A stretch of 64,000 nucleotides of DNA from positions 248,001 to 312,000 of the forward strand of contig JAKOON010000017.1 in NCBI GenBank assembly GCA_022577435.1. The letters run 5' to 3'. Source of the stretch: Embiotoca jacksoni. Taxonomy: Eukaryota; Chordata; Actinopteri; Embiotocidae. Each line of letters opens with the position of its first letter. Position 1 is the stretch's first letter. Of the stretch, positions 15,070-26,399 are shown in pieces. The notes beneath the pieces were generated by a model. That model did not search any database. It saw only the letters and a list, made by a program, of their open reading frames with translations, and was not told where the DNA came from. A program made the translations under genes and the position numbers.

Positions 15070-15640
15070 ACCAGACCAACCAACATCAGCAGGCCAAGAA
15101 CTTCTAAAGCCAAGAGAAACTGCTTACTTATTACTGTGGTTTAGTTGGAAAATATGGAGCATAGAGTTTATTGAAAAGCCTCAAAGGCAAAAGAAAGAAC
15201 CACTGCAGCTCCATTCAGAAGTAACAAAGAAGGAAACAGATTTACTTTTGAATTCATTAGCTTTCAGTTTTAATGATCAGACTGACCAGTCAGTATTCCT
15301 CTTCAATTGTGCTGTAAAAAGAGAAAGTACATTTTCCACACTAACCGTAAAAAGTCATTCCTTACCATGTCTTGGCAAAGAGATGGTAACTTTACTGAAA
15401 CAGCATATTTCTTTTAGCAGATCCAGTGTTTTTTCAAACTATTTTCTGTTTTTCAGTTTTAATTAATGCAGTTTGAAAATAACTTCTGTGCTAACAACAA
15501 TACATTTAGCAAACAGTTTAACTTTGTTGCAAGAGGGCTATCCATACAAAATCAAAGATGTAATTTTGAGTACACTATGAATACAATTCAATGCATAATG
15601 CTTCTATACATTGAATAAATGCACAGCTTTTAGTTGGGCC
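15070..15640 (+). other. lrrc15 3' UTR
   Basis: AT-rich sequence after the lrrc15 stop codon, with AATAAA at 15614-15619 followed by a T/GT-rich stretch. This gives a 3' UTR of about 0.55 kb. Confidence 0.55.
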
Positions 15641-16019
15641 AATCTTACATTGTGTTTATTATTGAACTTCACCCTTCATGGTATGAATGCAGACATGCAA
15701 ACTTCACCCCCCCTGTACCTGATAGAAAGTTATCCATTATGAAAACATTATAAAAGGTCTATATGCATGAGAAAATATTTTGTACCAACAAATTCACCTC
15801 ATTACCTGAAGTATCTGTAGCCCAGGTAAAAAAAAAAAACAACAACATATAAATCCAGGGTTAATAAATAGTTTTAATTAATAAATAAATGAAAAGTTTA
15901 TTAAAAAGTAAGGTTAAACTACATATTTCATTTGTGTGTGACAAAATGTAAGGTTCAAGGATAAGAATGTTAAAAGTGCATTGATATATTTTAGGTTTTC
16001 CTTTTTTGATAGAAGCAGT
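15641..16019. other. Short intergenic interval
   Basis: AT-rich DNA with an A/CAA-rich run near 15829-15846 and AATAAATA runs near 15865-15890. No gene or named repeat seen. Confidence 0.5.
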
Positions 16020-17080
16020 TAATATTATTTCTGTCGCTAGAGGTGTATGTGGTCGCATGATTGTGCTGAGGTGTGTGGACATGCGGAGAGAGAGGAGGAG
16101 AGAGGGGTTAATGAGCAAAGCGGTGGCTTTTGCCAAAGTGGTAAGGGAAAGTATGATATTTCCTTAAGTCGTGAATTAGCAGCAAGATAATTTGTAGGAC
16201 CACCTGTTTGAGAAGTGTTGAGCAGTAAACTTCCACACGAAGTTTGATATGCTGCGACCTGATTCTGCTCGTTAAATCAGCGAGTGGCTAATTAGCGACG
16301 TGGACGGACTGTAGGCTGCTGCTGTCTAACCCAGCTCGACTCAGTGGCTTCGTCTGGACTGTTTGGGACGGTGAACCGAGAGAGGACCACCAGATAGCGC
16401 TCTGAGCTACCCGGGGACGATCACAGTTCCTCTGGCGACGCTGGATTACCACCCCGCTCCGTGAACATACCCCCACCCCCTGCATCGTCCTGCTCCTGGA
16501 CTGAGGCCTGTGGACGGGTAACCCTGTCTGCTGGACTGCATTACTTCAGAGGAAAGGTGCCGCCCAGTCATTTGTTTTTGCTCAGTTGAGTGAAGCGACA
16601 GTGACGTTTTTGGTTTCCACTATCCCGAGCATCGAACCAGGCCTGCAACGTTTGTTATTTAAAGGTTAATTTGCCTGCTTAGTTAAGTGTTTATTACTGG
16701 GGTGTGTATTTGTGTATCACAGTCATAGTGAACAGTGTGTAAAGAGAAAGTTATTTGGTTTAACGCTGCATGGTGTAACAAAAAGTCAAGAACACACTTA
16801 TTTTCCTGTTTTTTATTTTGATTAATTTGCGTTCGATTAAAGTGGGACACTATTGCAATTAATTTTAAAACGGTTTCTGGGTGTGTTTATTATTTTCAAA
16901 GGGGTTAGTACATGCATTTAGTAGTTACATTAGTATAGCAGTCTGTTAAGTTATATCTGTGAGGTACCAGGTTTCTTTATTGATCCAAGACTAATAATAT
17001 AGAGATAATTAGTTATAAGAACACGATTGAATTAAATAAAGAACTCAGGGCCCTATCTACCGATTTGGATAGTAGACGGG
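16020..17080. mobile_element. Possible retroelement-derived block (unclassified)
   Basis: A segment whose first half (about 16240-16640) is distinctly GC-rich and CpG-containing, followed by an AT-rich half. This abrupt change, the lack of any coding potential, and the general look of an LTR-like unit suggest a decayed solo LTR or similar. I could not locate target-site duplications or TG...CA ends, so the boundaries and class are uncertain. Confidence 0.25.
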
Positions 17081-17435
17081 CTACATATCAACATTTTTTA
17101 ATTCATACATCATGTTATGACGTATGTTTTGTAGACTTTACATGAATTGTTATTACGTTTTCAAGTATGTGCCAATTCAATCTGTGAAAAATAAGAACAA
17201 AGATCCAGAGGTTTAAAAGTGCAAAACATTCCATGAAAACAGGAAAAGGTAGAATAAACTCTTCCATTAGACTGCCATCTAATGGAAGGAAGTCAGAATA
17301 ATGTCGAAAATATTTTTGTTTTAGAACAAAAACCCCACCCCAGCTTTGTCTGCAATTACAAAGACCGGACAAAAAAAAACAAGTTTCAGATGTTTCATAT
17401 ATGATGCCTGACAAAAACAATGTTGTAGAGAGGAA

Positions 17436-17666
17436 TTAACCTTTTTAATGTATAGAGGTCACTACAGTGGACAGCTATTCAAATGTTGTTTTCTTGTATA
17501 TGCATGGGTTTTGATGGCATAGTTGCACATCAGCCACTACAGTGAATGCTATTGCATCATCCCATATGAGGCTGATGTGCAACTATGCCATCAAAACCCA
17601 TGCACATACAAGAAAACAACATTAATAGCTGTCCACTGTAGTGACCTCTATACATGAAAGGGTTAA
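17436..17666. mobile_element. piggyBac-like palindromic MITE with TTAA target site
   Basis: A 231-base element bounded by TTAA at both ends (17436-17439 and 17663-17666). Its two arms of about 95 bases are near-perfect inverted repeats. The outer bases are CCTTTTTAATGTATAG on the left and, reversed, CCCTTTCATGTATAG on the right. TTAA duplication with CCCTTT-type termini is the signature of the piggyBac superfamily. A loop of about 30 bases separates the arms and no transposase is encoded, so this is a non-autonomous hairpin element. Confidence 0.8.
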
Positions 17667-17950
17667 AAGAAAAATTAAGTATATTTAAAGTTGTTTTTTG
17701 TTTCTGCTTATTCTCCGGTGGGAACAAGTGCACGTTATCAAAAGATAAAAATGTTTACATACCATAGATTTGTGAATGAATTATAAATACTCAAGCTTTA
17801 ACTGTTTACACTACTGTCAGAGGTGCATAACTTAACATATCTAACACATCAGGTGGTAGGCACAGTCGTCATTTCTATAGAGTCAGTGGTGAAAACTTAA
17901 ACACCCATCCAGTTTAGGTTTAACATTTAATTCATGTAAATAATCCTTCA

Positions 17951-18198
17951 CCACTTTATTAGGTACACCTATATTATAATGTAATACCTGACTGTATTAT
18001 ACTGAAACTCACTCAAAAATACTACTACACTATTTTGCAGCCCAGTTCAACGCCATTGCAAATTACAATAATAAACACATAACTAAAACAACCATTCTCT
18101 CTCATTTTAAAACTGAAATTTATTGGCTTTGTGAAAGCAGATTTTATCAGCTCGTATTAAATTGCATCAGACTTTATAGGTGTACCTAATAAAGTGGC
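17951..18198. mobile_element. Non-autonomous DNA transposon remnant
   Basis: The motif CCACTTTATTAGGTACACCT at 17951 recurs inverted as AGGTGTACCTAATAAAGTGG at 18179-18198, giving terminal inverted repeats of about 22 bases around an AT-rich core with no coding sequence. The motif is a common teleost interspersed repeat terminus. The superfamily is not certain from the sequence. Confidence 0.6.
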
Positions 18199-18392
18199 CA
18201 CTGAGTTTATGCGATGATGGAGGAAGACATTGTTTTGAAATCTAGGCTACTTTTAATTTACTTTTATAACTAGAATAATTTAGGAATACTTTGTGGGTGC
18301 TGTGAAATGTCAGTGAAGAAATAAGAAAAATTACATTATTTTGGAGCCATGCTGCAGAGGGGTGCAGTTACTATGAAACTTACATCCCCGCT

Positions 18393-18540
18393 CTTATCTC
18401 AAGCTGCAGAAGCTGCACCACGCCTCACATGGGATGCAACACACTCATGGCCTGCTGGACGACCTGATAAGAAGATAAGTAATGAGACGGCGTTTATTTG
18501 CATTTCCTTACGGCTTCATCCTGGAACAGGAAATCATCGG
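18393..18540 (+). promoter_or_regulatory. GATA/ETS cluster and candidate exon 1 of the cpn2-like gene
   Basis: Three GATA motifs are present: CTTATCT at 18393-18399 (reverse of AGATAAG), TGATAAG at 18465-18471 and AGATAAG at 18473-18479. An ETS core lies at 18502-18508 (reverse strand) and another, CAGGAAAT, at 18527-18534. An octamer ATTTGCAT is at 18496-18503. A usable donor, CATCGG followed by GTAGGC at 18541, can pair with the acceptor TTCTTTTTACAG ending at 18673, ten bases before the ATG. This suggests a short noncoding exon 1 and a 133-base intron. The cluster resembles megakaryocyte promoters; expression is inferred. Confidence 0.45.
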
Positions 18541-18683
18541 GTAGGCAAATGTTTTTTTGTTTTGCATTAGACAGCACAGAGATTTAATGATAACTTGACA
18601 TTACAAAGCTTTTCATAATGTGGCTGATAACATTTTGTTATACATGATTGCAAAATTTGTTTTCTTTTTACAGTGAATAAACA

Positions 18684-21128
18684 ATGTCAAGAGGAGAAAT
18701 CATCGTTCTTATTCTGTCTTCACTGCTGGAGTTTTCATTGACTCAAAACAAACCATGCTTACAGAAGACGGACTGCCCCGAGAACCAGATGATTTTTAGT
18801 TCAACTACGACAGAAATCCCACGCATTCTGGGCACTGGTGTGACGCAAGTTTTTTTTGTGAAAAGCCAGATTAAAGAAATCCCAAAAGCAGCCTTTTCTG
18901 AAAACCCCCTGCTTGAAAAGGTGGAGTTCATAGACACTAAAACGAAATCTATTGAGCTAGGAGCTTTTGAAGGTTTGGCAGGCCTCAAGCATGTTGAGAT
19001 CTCCAACACACCACTAACATCAGTCCCAGTGGGAGTCTTTAAAGACTCCAGCAACCTGGAGATAATTATACTAAAGTTTAACAAGCTCCGTAGACTTGAA
19101 AAAGGCCTGTTTGAAGGCCTTACAAAATTGAGGGAGCTCCTGTTACATAAGAATGAGATCGAATCGATTGAAGACGAAACGTTTGATGGTCTTGACAACC
19201 TTTTAACTCTCAGTTTAGGTCAAAATAATCTCTCCTCTGTATCAACTGACTGGTTCTCAAACCTAAATAAACTGCAGATACTACGGCTTCATGAAAATCA
19301 GCTGACCACCATCCCTGAGGACATTTTTCAAAATTTAACAAACTTGAAGGAAATTGTCTTGTATGGAAACAAAATAGCAGAATTATCACCTAATCTGTTT
19401 CCACATAAAGACAAACTAAATAAGCTGCTTTTAGAAAATAATCTTTTGACTACTTTCCCTCAAGAATATTTCGTTGGCTTCCCCCAGCTTAAAATACTGA
19501 CACTTAAGAAGAACAAGCTTTCAAGTCTGCCACCAGTGCTTTTTGGAGATATGCCTAAACTGATCGACTTAAGCCTCAGTCAAAACAATCTATCCACTCT
19601 TCCTGAAGGAATATTCAGCCCTCTGAAGAAAGTCAAGAAGCTGGATCTGTCTAAAAACCAGTTGGTCTCCTTGTCCGCTGAGAACTTTAACGGCCCTGAA
19701 AACCTCACACAGGTGAATCTACAGAACAACATGATAAATTCGCTGGATTCAGATGTGTTTGAGAAGCTACAATCTGTGACCACACTCATGCTCGCTCACA
19801 ACAACCTCCAGACACTTCCAGAGGATATTTTTTTGCCATTAACAAAACTAAAAAAACTTGACCTCAGTGACAACCCATGGCTCTGTGACTGTTCTCTGAT
19901 ACATCTTTACATCTGGATGAGGGCGAACTCTGACAAGTTTCCGTCTCATGTGTTCTGTGAGCATCCAGACCATCTAAAAGGGAAGGAAATCATATCATTG
20001 ACAGAGGATCAATTTATTTGTCCCACCCATCCTCCCACAACCACCCTCCTAACCACCACCACAACGCCCCCAACTACCACGACACTCCCAACGACAGAAC
20101 CAACAACCACCATCCTTACGACCCCAACACCAACTACCATTGTGCCCACTACAAGCACCACTGTTGCCACCACACCTCAAGCCACAACAATACCAACAAC
20201 CACAACCACTATGGCCACCACTATGGCCACCACACCTGAAATCACTACGACAACAACTCTGCCCACAACCACCACAACTGCACCAACAACTACCGCAACA
20301 ACAACTGCACCTACAACAACAACTGCTCCCACCACCACTATGACAACAGTTCCACCAATAACCACCACAACTGCACCAACAACTACCGCAACAACAACTG
20401 CACCTACAACAACAACTGCTCCCATCACCACTATGACAACAGTTCCACCAACAACCACCACAACTGCACCAACAACTACCGCAACAACAACTGCACCTAC
20501 AACAACAGCTCCCACCACCACTATGACAACAGTTCCACCAACAACCACCACAACTGCACCAACAACTACCGCAACAACAACTGCACCTACAACAACAACT
20601 GCTCCCACCACCACTATGACAACAGTTACACCAACAACCACCACAACTACACCCACAACTACCGCAACAACAATTGCACCTACAACCACTATGACAACAA
20701 TTCTACCCACCACAACAACAACTGCCCTAACAACCACTTTACTCACCACAACAACAGGCAGACCCACTACAACTAAAACGACAACTACAGCCAAGACCAC
20801 CACACTCAGGACTACACGACCAACAACCGCCCAAACAACGACACCTCCTCCACCAACCACACCAGTGATCTTCAATTGTCCTTTTGGACCAGTACAGCAG
20901 GAGCCACAAACTTCCTCCATGTATCAGGACAGAAATAAGATTCAGCAGTGCAAATCTCAGATAATGATTTACCTCACAGTGCTGGTGGTGATGATCATCT
21001 GCACACTGGCACTGGCTAAGTTAACCATGTCTCTTTACTGCCTGCTGCAGCACAGAGAAAGGATGTACCACAAGGTCAAACTCACCCGATTCTCCTACCG
21101 GAAAGAGGTCATCCTGAGGCCTGTATGA
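18684..21128 (+). CDS. CPN2-like LRR protein with mucin stalk and transmembrane anchor
   Basis: 814 residues. Signal peptide (about 1-20), a reduced LRRNT with only two Cys (25, 31), 14 regular 24-residue LRRs from about 52, an LRRCT (NPWLCDC at 397 to Cys446), a Thr/Pro-rich mucin-like region (about 447-727), juxtamembrane Cys732 and Cys756, a transmembrane helix (about 760-778) and a basic tail of about 35 residues. The LRRCT aligns with human CPN2 (shared NPW.CDC, LKG and L.E.Q..CP) and the first LRRs share its FV, NP.L.KV.F and LF.L patterns. Position next to lrrc15 also fits cpn2. Mammalian CPN2 is a secreted 545-residue plasma subunit that stabilises carboxypeptidase N; this protein is instead membrane-anchored and built like platelet GPIb-alpha. 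It lacks GPIb-alpha's acidic sulfotyrosine stretch and has about twice its LRRs. The start follows a clean acceptor and gives a good signal peptide. No symbol is assigned because cpn2 orthology and GPIb-alpha-like function conflict. Confidence 0.85.
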   Translation: MSRGEIIVLILSSLLEFSLTQNKPCLQKTDCPENQMIFSSTTTEIPRILGTGVTQVFFVKSQIKEIPKAAFSENPLLEKVEFIDTKTKSIELGAFEGLAGLKHVEISNTPLTSVPVGVFKDSSNLEIIILKFNKLRRLEKGLFEGLTKLRELLLHKNEIESIEDETFDGLDNLLTLSLGQNNLSSVSTDWFSNLNKLQILRLHENQLTTIPEDIFQNLTNLKEIVLYGNKIAELSPNLFPHKDKLNKLLLENNLLTTFPQEYFVGFPQLKILTLKKNKLSSLPPVLFGDMPKLIDLSLSQNNLSTLPEGIFSPLKKVKKLDLSKNQLVSLSAENFNGPENLTQVNLQNNMINSLDSDVFEKLQSVTTLMLAHNNLQTLPEDIFLPLTKLKKLDLSDNPWLCDCSLIHLYIWMRANSDKFPSHVFCEHPDHLKGKEIISLTEDQFICPTHPPTTTLLTTTTTPPTTTTLPTTEPTTTILTTPTPTTIVPTTSTTVATTPQATTIPTTTTTMATTMATTPEITTTTTLPTTTTTAPTTTATTTAPTTTTAPTTTMTTVPPITTTTAPTTTATTTAPTTTTAPITTMTTVPPTTTTTAPTTTATTTAPTTTAPTTTMTTVPPTTTTTAPTTTATTTAPTTTTAPTTTMTTVTPTTTTTTPTTTATTIAPTTTMTTILPTTTTTALTTTLLTTTTGRPTTTKTTTTAKTTTLRTTRPTTAQTTTPPPPTTPVIFNCPFGPVQQEPQTSSMYQDRNKIQQCKSQIMIYLTVLVVMIICTLALAKLTMSLYCLLQHRERMYHKVKLTRFSYRKEVILRPV
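20262..20755 (+). repeat. Coding minisatellite of the mucin stalk
   Basis: Within the cpn2-like gene a unit of 90-93 bases (30-31 residues of Thr, Ala, Pro with a conserved MTTV/I) repeats in tandem. The marker TGACAAC recurs at 20341, 20434, 20524, 20617 and 20692, so spacings are 93, 90, 93 and 75. The 90-base unit lacks one Thr codon and the last is truncated. Such repeats usually vary in copy number. The long valine-rich frame on the opposite strand is only its shadow. Confidence 0.9.
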
Positions 21129-21460
21129 GAGGCAGAGATTCAAGGACTTTATACCACAACTTCGTTTCACTAAATTGGCCAGGGGAAGTCATTTGACCTG
21201 ACTCTTTACTTTTTTTTACTGAGAAACCTGTAATAACAGATTTTTGGCTGTTTGAGGGCAGTGGAAATACACACAAGTAGTGATTTGATTCGTTGTTAGT
21301 ATTGAATCATTGCTAACTCTAGCTTTAGACATTTTTTTTTATAAATGTTGTTCTATGCAGCCCTAATGAAATCATGCTGCTGACCATATGCATTGGGTTG
21401 TATATGCCCTGCAGAAATATTTTTGTACGCATAATAAATGTGATGAACATAATGCAATGT
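21129..21460 (+). other. 3' UTR of the cpn2-like gene
   Basis: AT-rich sequence after the stop codon, with AATAAA at 21433-21438 as the likely poly(A) signal. The 3' UTR would be about 0.3 kb. Confidence 0.55.
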
Positions 21461-24400
21461 CCAGTGAGTAAAAAACATCTCCCTAAAAATCTGTTTACTC
21501 ATTACTGAAATTTTATTTAACATACTTTTACAGCAGGGGGTGCCAAAGATTCACAATGAGACTTCCTCTTCTGTCTTGTTCATAGAAAATGAGATGAGTT
21601 TAGGAAACATTATTTTAACACATTTTGCAACTGGCAAATTCATCTTTACCATTTGCCCTGTTTCATCTGCCGACACTACAGCTGTATTTTTCTATTATGC
21701 TTAAAGCTCCCATGTTAGAATGTACTAATCAAAAACAGGAATAAGAGCCCTTTTTCCACAAGGTTGAAATTGATTTTTACAGCAAAACAAATTAATACCA
21801 CAGCTGATAAATTCATAAAGTGTCAGAGAGGAAAACACTGAGTACTAGTCTAAGACTAGGATTTGTGTTTGGTAGGTTTGTTTGCCTGACAGCTAAAGGT
21901 TAAATACATTAATTAAGCCTTTTATTGGACAGTAGCACTGGAACAGAGCAGTAGGTCAGATTCATCAACCCAGTCTGTGAACACGTGTGTAAATTTGTGC
22001 ATGTGTGTGTGAGAAATCATTAATTCATCTTTGTACAAACCTTTTTTTCCACTGTCTGTTTCTATAATTAAGATTTAGATTTTTTTTTTCTGAGAAGATA
22101 GCAGAATAATTATCATGAAAATATAGTATCAAGTTAAATCTAATTAGAGGGTGTTTACGTTTACATCCAATCAACCACGTAAACCTTTTGTTCTTTTCAT
22201 GAAACTCCCTAAAACTAAAAGGGAATATTAATTCCTTCACTGTCTACAACCCAACCCTAAAACTCAAAGCTAGCAGTTTAATCTCATAGTTACAAAACAG
22301 AACCAAAACATGAAAATCTTCTCTGTCCTTATACTTATAGACTGGACTGTGTATAAAAATGTATAAATAAATCAGTCATTTGATGTTGGAGACAATAAGT
22401 AACACCAAAACATCTACTGCAGAGCAGCTACTGTACAAATGTTAAAACAATCTATATGACTGTTTAAAAAATATGTGCAACAGCATGTGCATATTATCTA
22501 TAACTGCCAAATGCTAAAGGAATCCAAGCAGGCTGTATCCACTGACATATTTACATGCATTAACAGCTACTGTGGCCGAGTCAAATTTCTCACATGCATA
22601 AATATATTTAGCCAAACAAAGTTTTTTTCTTTTTTTCTGATCCTAATATCACAGTCTGTTTAACTTTAAGGTCATTTACCTAAAAACTTTCCTTTGTATT
22701 TTACTCACACCATCACCATTACTAACATTTACAGGATCTTTGTAGTGACTGATTTGGGCTTTGTTCAAGGAAGGAGAAATGCATTTCATAGATTAATTAT
22801 TGTATATTCGTATTGCTATGTTTTATTGCTATATACAGTAGTCTGTTTTTAAAATAAAAACATATAATTAAAATATTTGTGGTCTTTGACTCTATCTTTT
22901 TGATTTATAATATTGTTTATTTTAATTTGTTTTAGGTGAAGTCACAAGTTTGTGTTTTTAAACTTCTTGTAAATCAATTATTTAACTACACATAGTATAC
23001 AGTGTTGGCAAAAATGTTCTTCCCTACTAACTACCACTTGTCGGTCATGCACATAGTTTTCTATAAGTATTTTTCAGCAATATGGAGATGCAGTTATGGA
23101 TCTATTCCACAAGAGAGCACTTCTGCATTGGCTAAAACAGAAAACACAAACACTACAACACTGCAGAAAATAATTAATTTATCTATTTTACTCCTTAAAT
23201 TGTTCTCCGAGGTTATTCCCCCACAATTCAACCGCTGTATTGAATTACAGAGTAGATTCCCACTTGAAATCAAGCGACACAGACCAGAGATTCATGTAAA
23301 ATAAAATGTCTTCATATTTAATCAGATGGGATCCAAACTAAAACTACTCCAAACACGGCAACTTACATAAATCCCTCTGGGGTTACACTAGACTTTTCTG
23401 TAAGGGGAAAAACATGTTATGAAGTTTTACCAGACAGCTTGAACAATGAATGAAAAGACTGAATGAGGGTAACATAACTTTGCTTTACCAGGTTTACCTC
23501 AAACTGTATGGAAAAACCAATACAGAGAGATGACTTTAATCCATCAGATGTGGGTGTTCTGATGATGAGGAAGATGATGAATAAGAGGCTATATCCCAAC
23601 GGACATACAGTAATGTAAACTTAAATAAACAAAAATGAAATGCATGTGTTGATATGATTTCCTAATCATATAACAAGTCTTGATTAACTACTGCAAGGGT
23701 TAAGTCATAATTTCCCCCCAAACTGACTGGAAGACAGATGTCTGGTGCTTGTGAGACGCAAAACAACAAGAAACCCAAAGAGTTGTGTCTCTAAATATTT
23801 CATCCCTCTCGAAATTGCTTGTAAGTGTAATGCACAGTTAAGCTTTTGTTAAGTGCTCGCCTGTGATGTTGCATCACAAAGTTATTCTGGTCTCCACAGC
23901 AGCCTGATGTCTTCATTATTTATCGAGACTTGAGTGACTGGTGTATTTTGGTCCACTCTACACTTGCCTCCCTGTGTCTCTGTGATCGCAGATAAAGTAG
24001 CTGCAGCTTTGGGTCTTTTTGATTTGTCTGAAAATACCAACCAAACAAAACATAGTTGAAAGGTTCAAATATTTATTTATTTATTTGTTGGCCTCAAGCA
24101 GTAGAGCATAAAAATACTAGAACATTCTGGACTTTCTGGTCCAAGTTAAACTGATTAAATCTCACATCTCTAATTTCTTAGGTTAAGAACAGGTTTTGTC
24201 ACAATATGGCATTCCACAAGGATTTGTCCTCAGCTTCACCCTATTCATTGAATGGCATTTTGTCTTTTCATTATAATTTTTCTTTTGGAACCTAACGAAA
24301 CAAGAAAAGGAAAAGATAACTCTTTGTTTGAACTGCTCATAACTCATGTCCACACTAACCTGTACTGAGAGGTCAAACGTAGCTTCATTTCAGGGATCAC

Positions 24401-26399
24401 AAGCCAAAAAGTCTGAGAGCGTCTCTTCTCGGGAGACTTCAAAGGTATATGTTACAGTAATGGCACTGCCACATGAATGTAAATACATTACTATGAAGCT
24501 TTGGGGAGCATTGAATGCTGAGGATTTCCTCCCACACATGCTGCCTTTATTCCTTTGAGTGAATACTATTCCCTGCTGTTCTAATCTTCTCCCTTACCTC
24601 TGCTTTCAAAATCCCTGCATTCACTTTTTCAACATTTACATACCTGACCAGTGAAATTTCAGCCCAAATCCCTTGAGCCAGGATGCTGGATGCTGGATGC
24701 TGTTCTTTAAAATATCATTGCAATTTTTTCTGCACAACCCACCCTATCATTAACATAGATGTTCAAGGAAATTCAACTGATGAGAGTTTCCATCAACCAC
24801 CTGCTGACTTTGGGGGAATATCGTGTCCTGTCTCTTATCTTTACATGGGACAACGCTTAATGAAAATGTTTCACAATGGAGTCTAAACACTGAGGTCTTT
24901 TTGTGTTGCTAAAGTCAATAAACATCCTCATATGCCTCCAATTAATCTCTCCTTATTGAACTGGCTTTAGTGTAGCAGCAGCTCTAGTTGACATTTCAGT
25001 GCATCCTTAGAAATGCCCAACGTTACCTTCCAATGTAACAACTCATATCCTCAGGTCAAGCAATATCCTGGTCAGCCGTGCCCCCCTGAAAGAAGCTTAT
25101 TATGAAATCCCAAACCACTTCAAATTTTAAAATATTCCTGTGGCACACCGTGATTTTCTTGCAATGATATAAAACGCAGGATTATTATTCCTATTACATT
25201 TCTTTCTCAAACCTCAAGTGCAAAAACAACAGTTTACTTGTAAATTGTACAACACAGCTGACAATATAACATCAGTTATATCCAACACAATGACAGCGGA
25301 CCTCGCCATTGGGCAATGTGACTGTAAAGACTAACTGGACCTGTTTGCTGACAATGGAGTTTTACGCACTGATCTAAAGGTTATCTGGGTTTAGATGTTT
25401 CTAAAGCAGTGCAATTTAGCCTTGACGACAAGCAGCTGATACTCATTTATCCATAGAAACGTACAAGGCAGAGGATTTGACTCTTAAACACAACCTGTTT
25501 GGGATTTATCTCACCACTTCCGAGTGATTTAGAATCAATATGGAGGAATCGGCAACAGAAATCTTTAAAGTTTGAGTAGCCAAATCGATAAAATGATCAA
25601 GTTAGCTGACAAACTCCCAAGTCAAACTCGCATTTATCTTGCTTCAGCGACCCTTTCTATTACCACACAAGTCCACCATGAAGACAAATTCAGCTCGCTT
25701 CAAGATCGCATTCTGAATAAAAGGGATTCTACATTTGTACAGTTTTAGATGAGCTAAACGGTCCTCTTCCAGAGAAAATTGTCATATCCCTTGAAGCGTC
25801 TGCTTTTAGGGAAGAATAAGCCTGCAAGGTCTGCTAATGAGCCTGAAAGGGAGTTGGGGAAGTAATTGCGTGTGAAAAGGGCAATGCGCTAAAGAATATA
25901 AGAGGCCATAAAATAAGGAGGAACCCATTATAGACAAACTAAGATATTTCAACCGGAAAACAGTTTGCTGAAAGCGGACAGATTTTCGGCTGGGATGGTA
26001 CAGCTGATTACCTGGGGTTAATGACCAACACAGGCCTATTATGGAGTCTATGTGGAACATATGATAGAGATGTGGCTGACTGATTTTTGGGAACTCTAAC
26101 TCCCATTCTTCACTGTATTTCCTTATTTTATGAAGCCATAAGAAAAGCTGAGGGAAGGCTCTTGAGAGGGATTCTGTTTTCGGTTGACAGAGAATAGAAA
26201 TTAAAAGTTAATTTAAGGCTAGAATTAGTCTCATTAGTCAAATTGCAGTTTAGAACAGAAGCTCTATACAATCACCACAGTTTCAAGGTTGACACCCAAA
26301 GTTAGTGTAACCAGTTCAGTATCTGACCAAATGTGTTATGTGGTATGAGTGTCCCCTTCTTTTCCTGTCATGGCATACCTTTCATAAAAATGGGATGAA
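21461..26399. other. Gene-poor interval
   Basis: No convincing coding exon or RNA gene. It is AT-rich, with short A/T tracts and a TTTA run near 24070. Open frames of 60-100 codons here have no family resemblance and low-complexity or random composition. The stretch near 25790-26060 is less simple in composition and could hold conserved noncoding DNA, but nothing specific can be named. Confidence 0.5.

Noticed and set aside
18743..19198. 151-codon - strand frame over the cpn2-like gene
   Set aside because: Shadow of the LRR coding region, as are similar frames opposite gp5 and lrrc15.
20177..20920. 247-codon valine-rich frame on the - strand
   Set aside because: It is the antisense shadow of the Thr-rich VNTR of the cpn2-like gene; ACN codons read as valine/glycine on the other strand.
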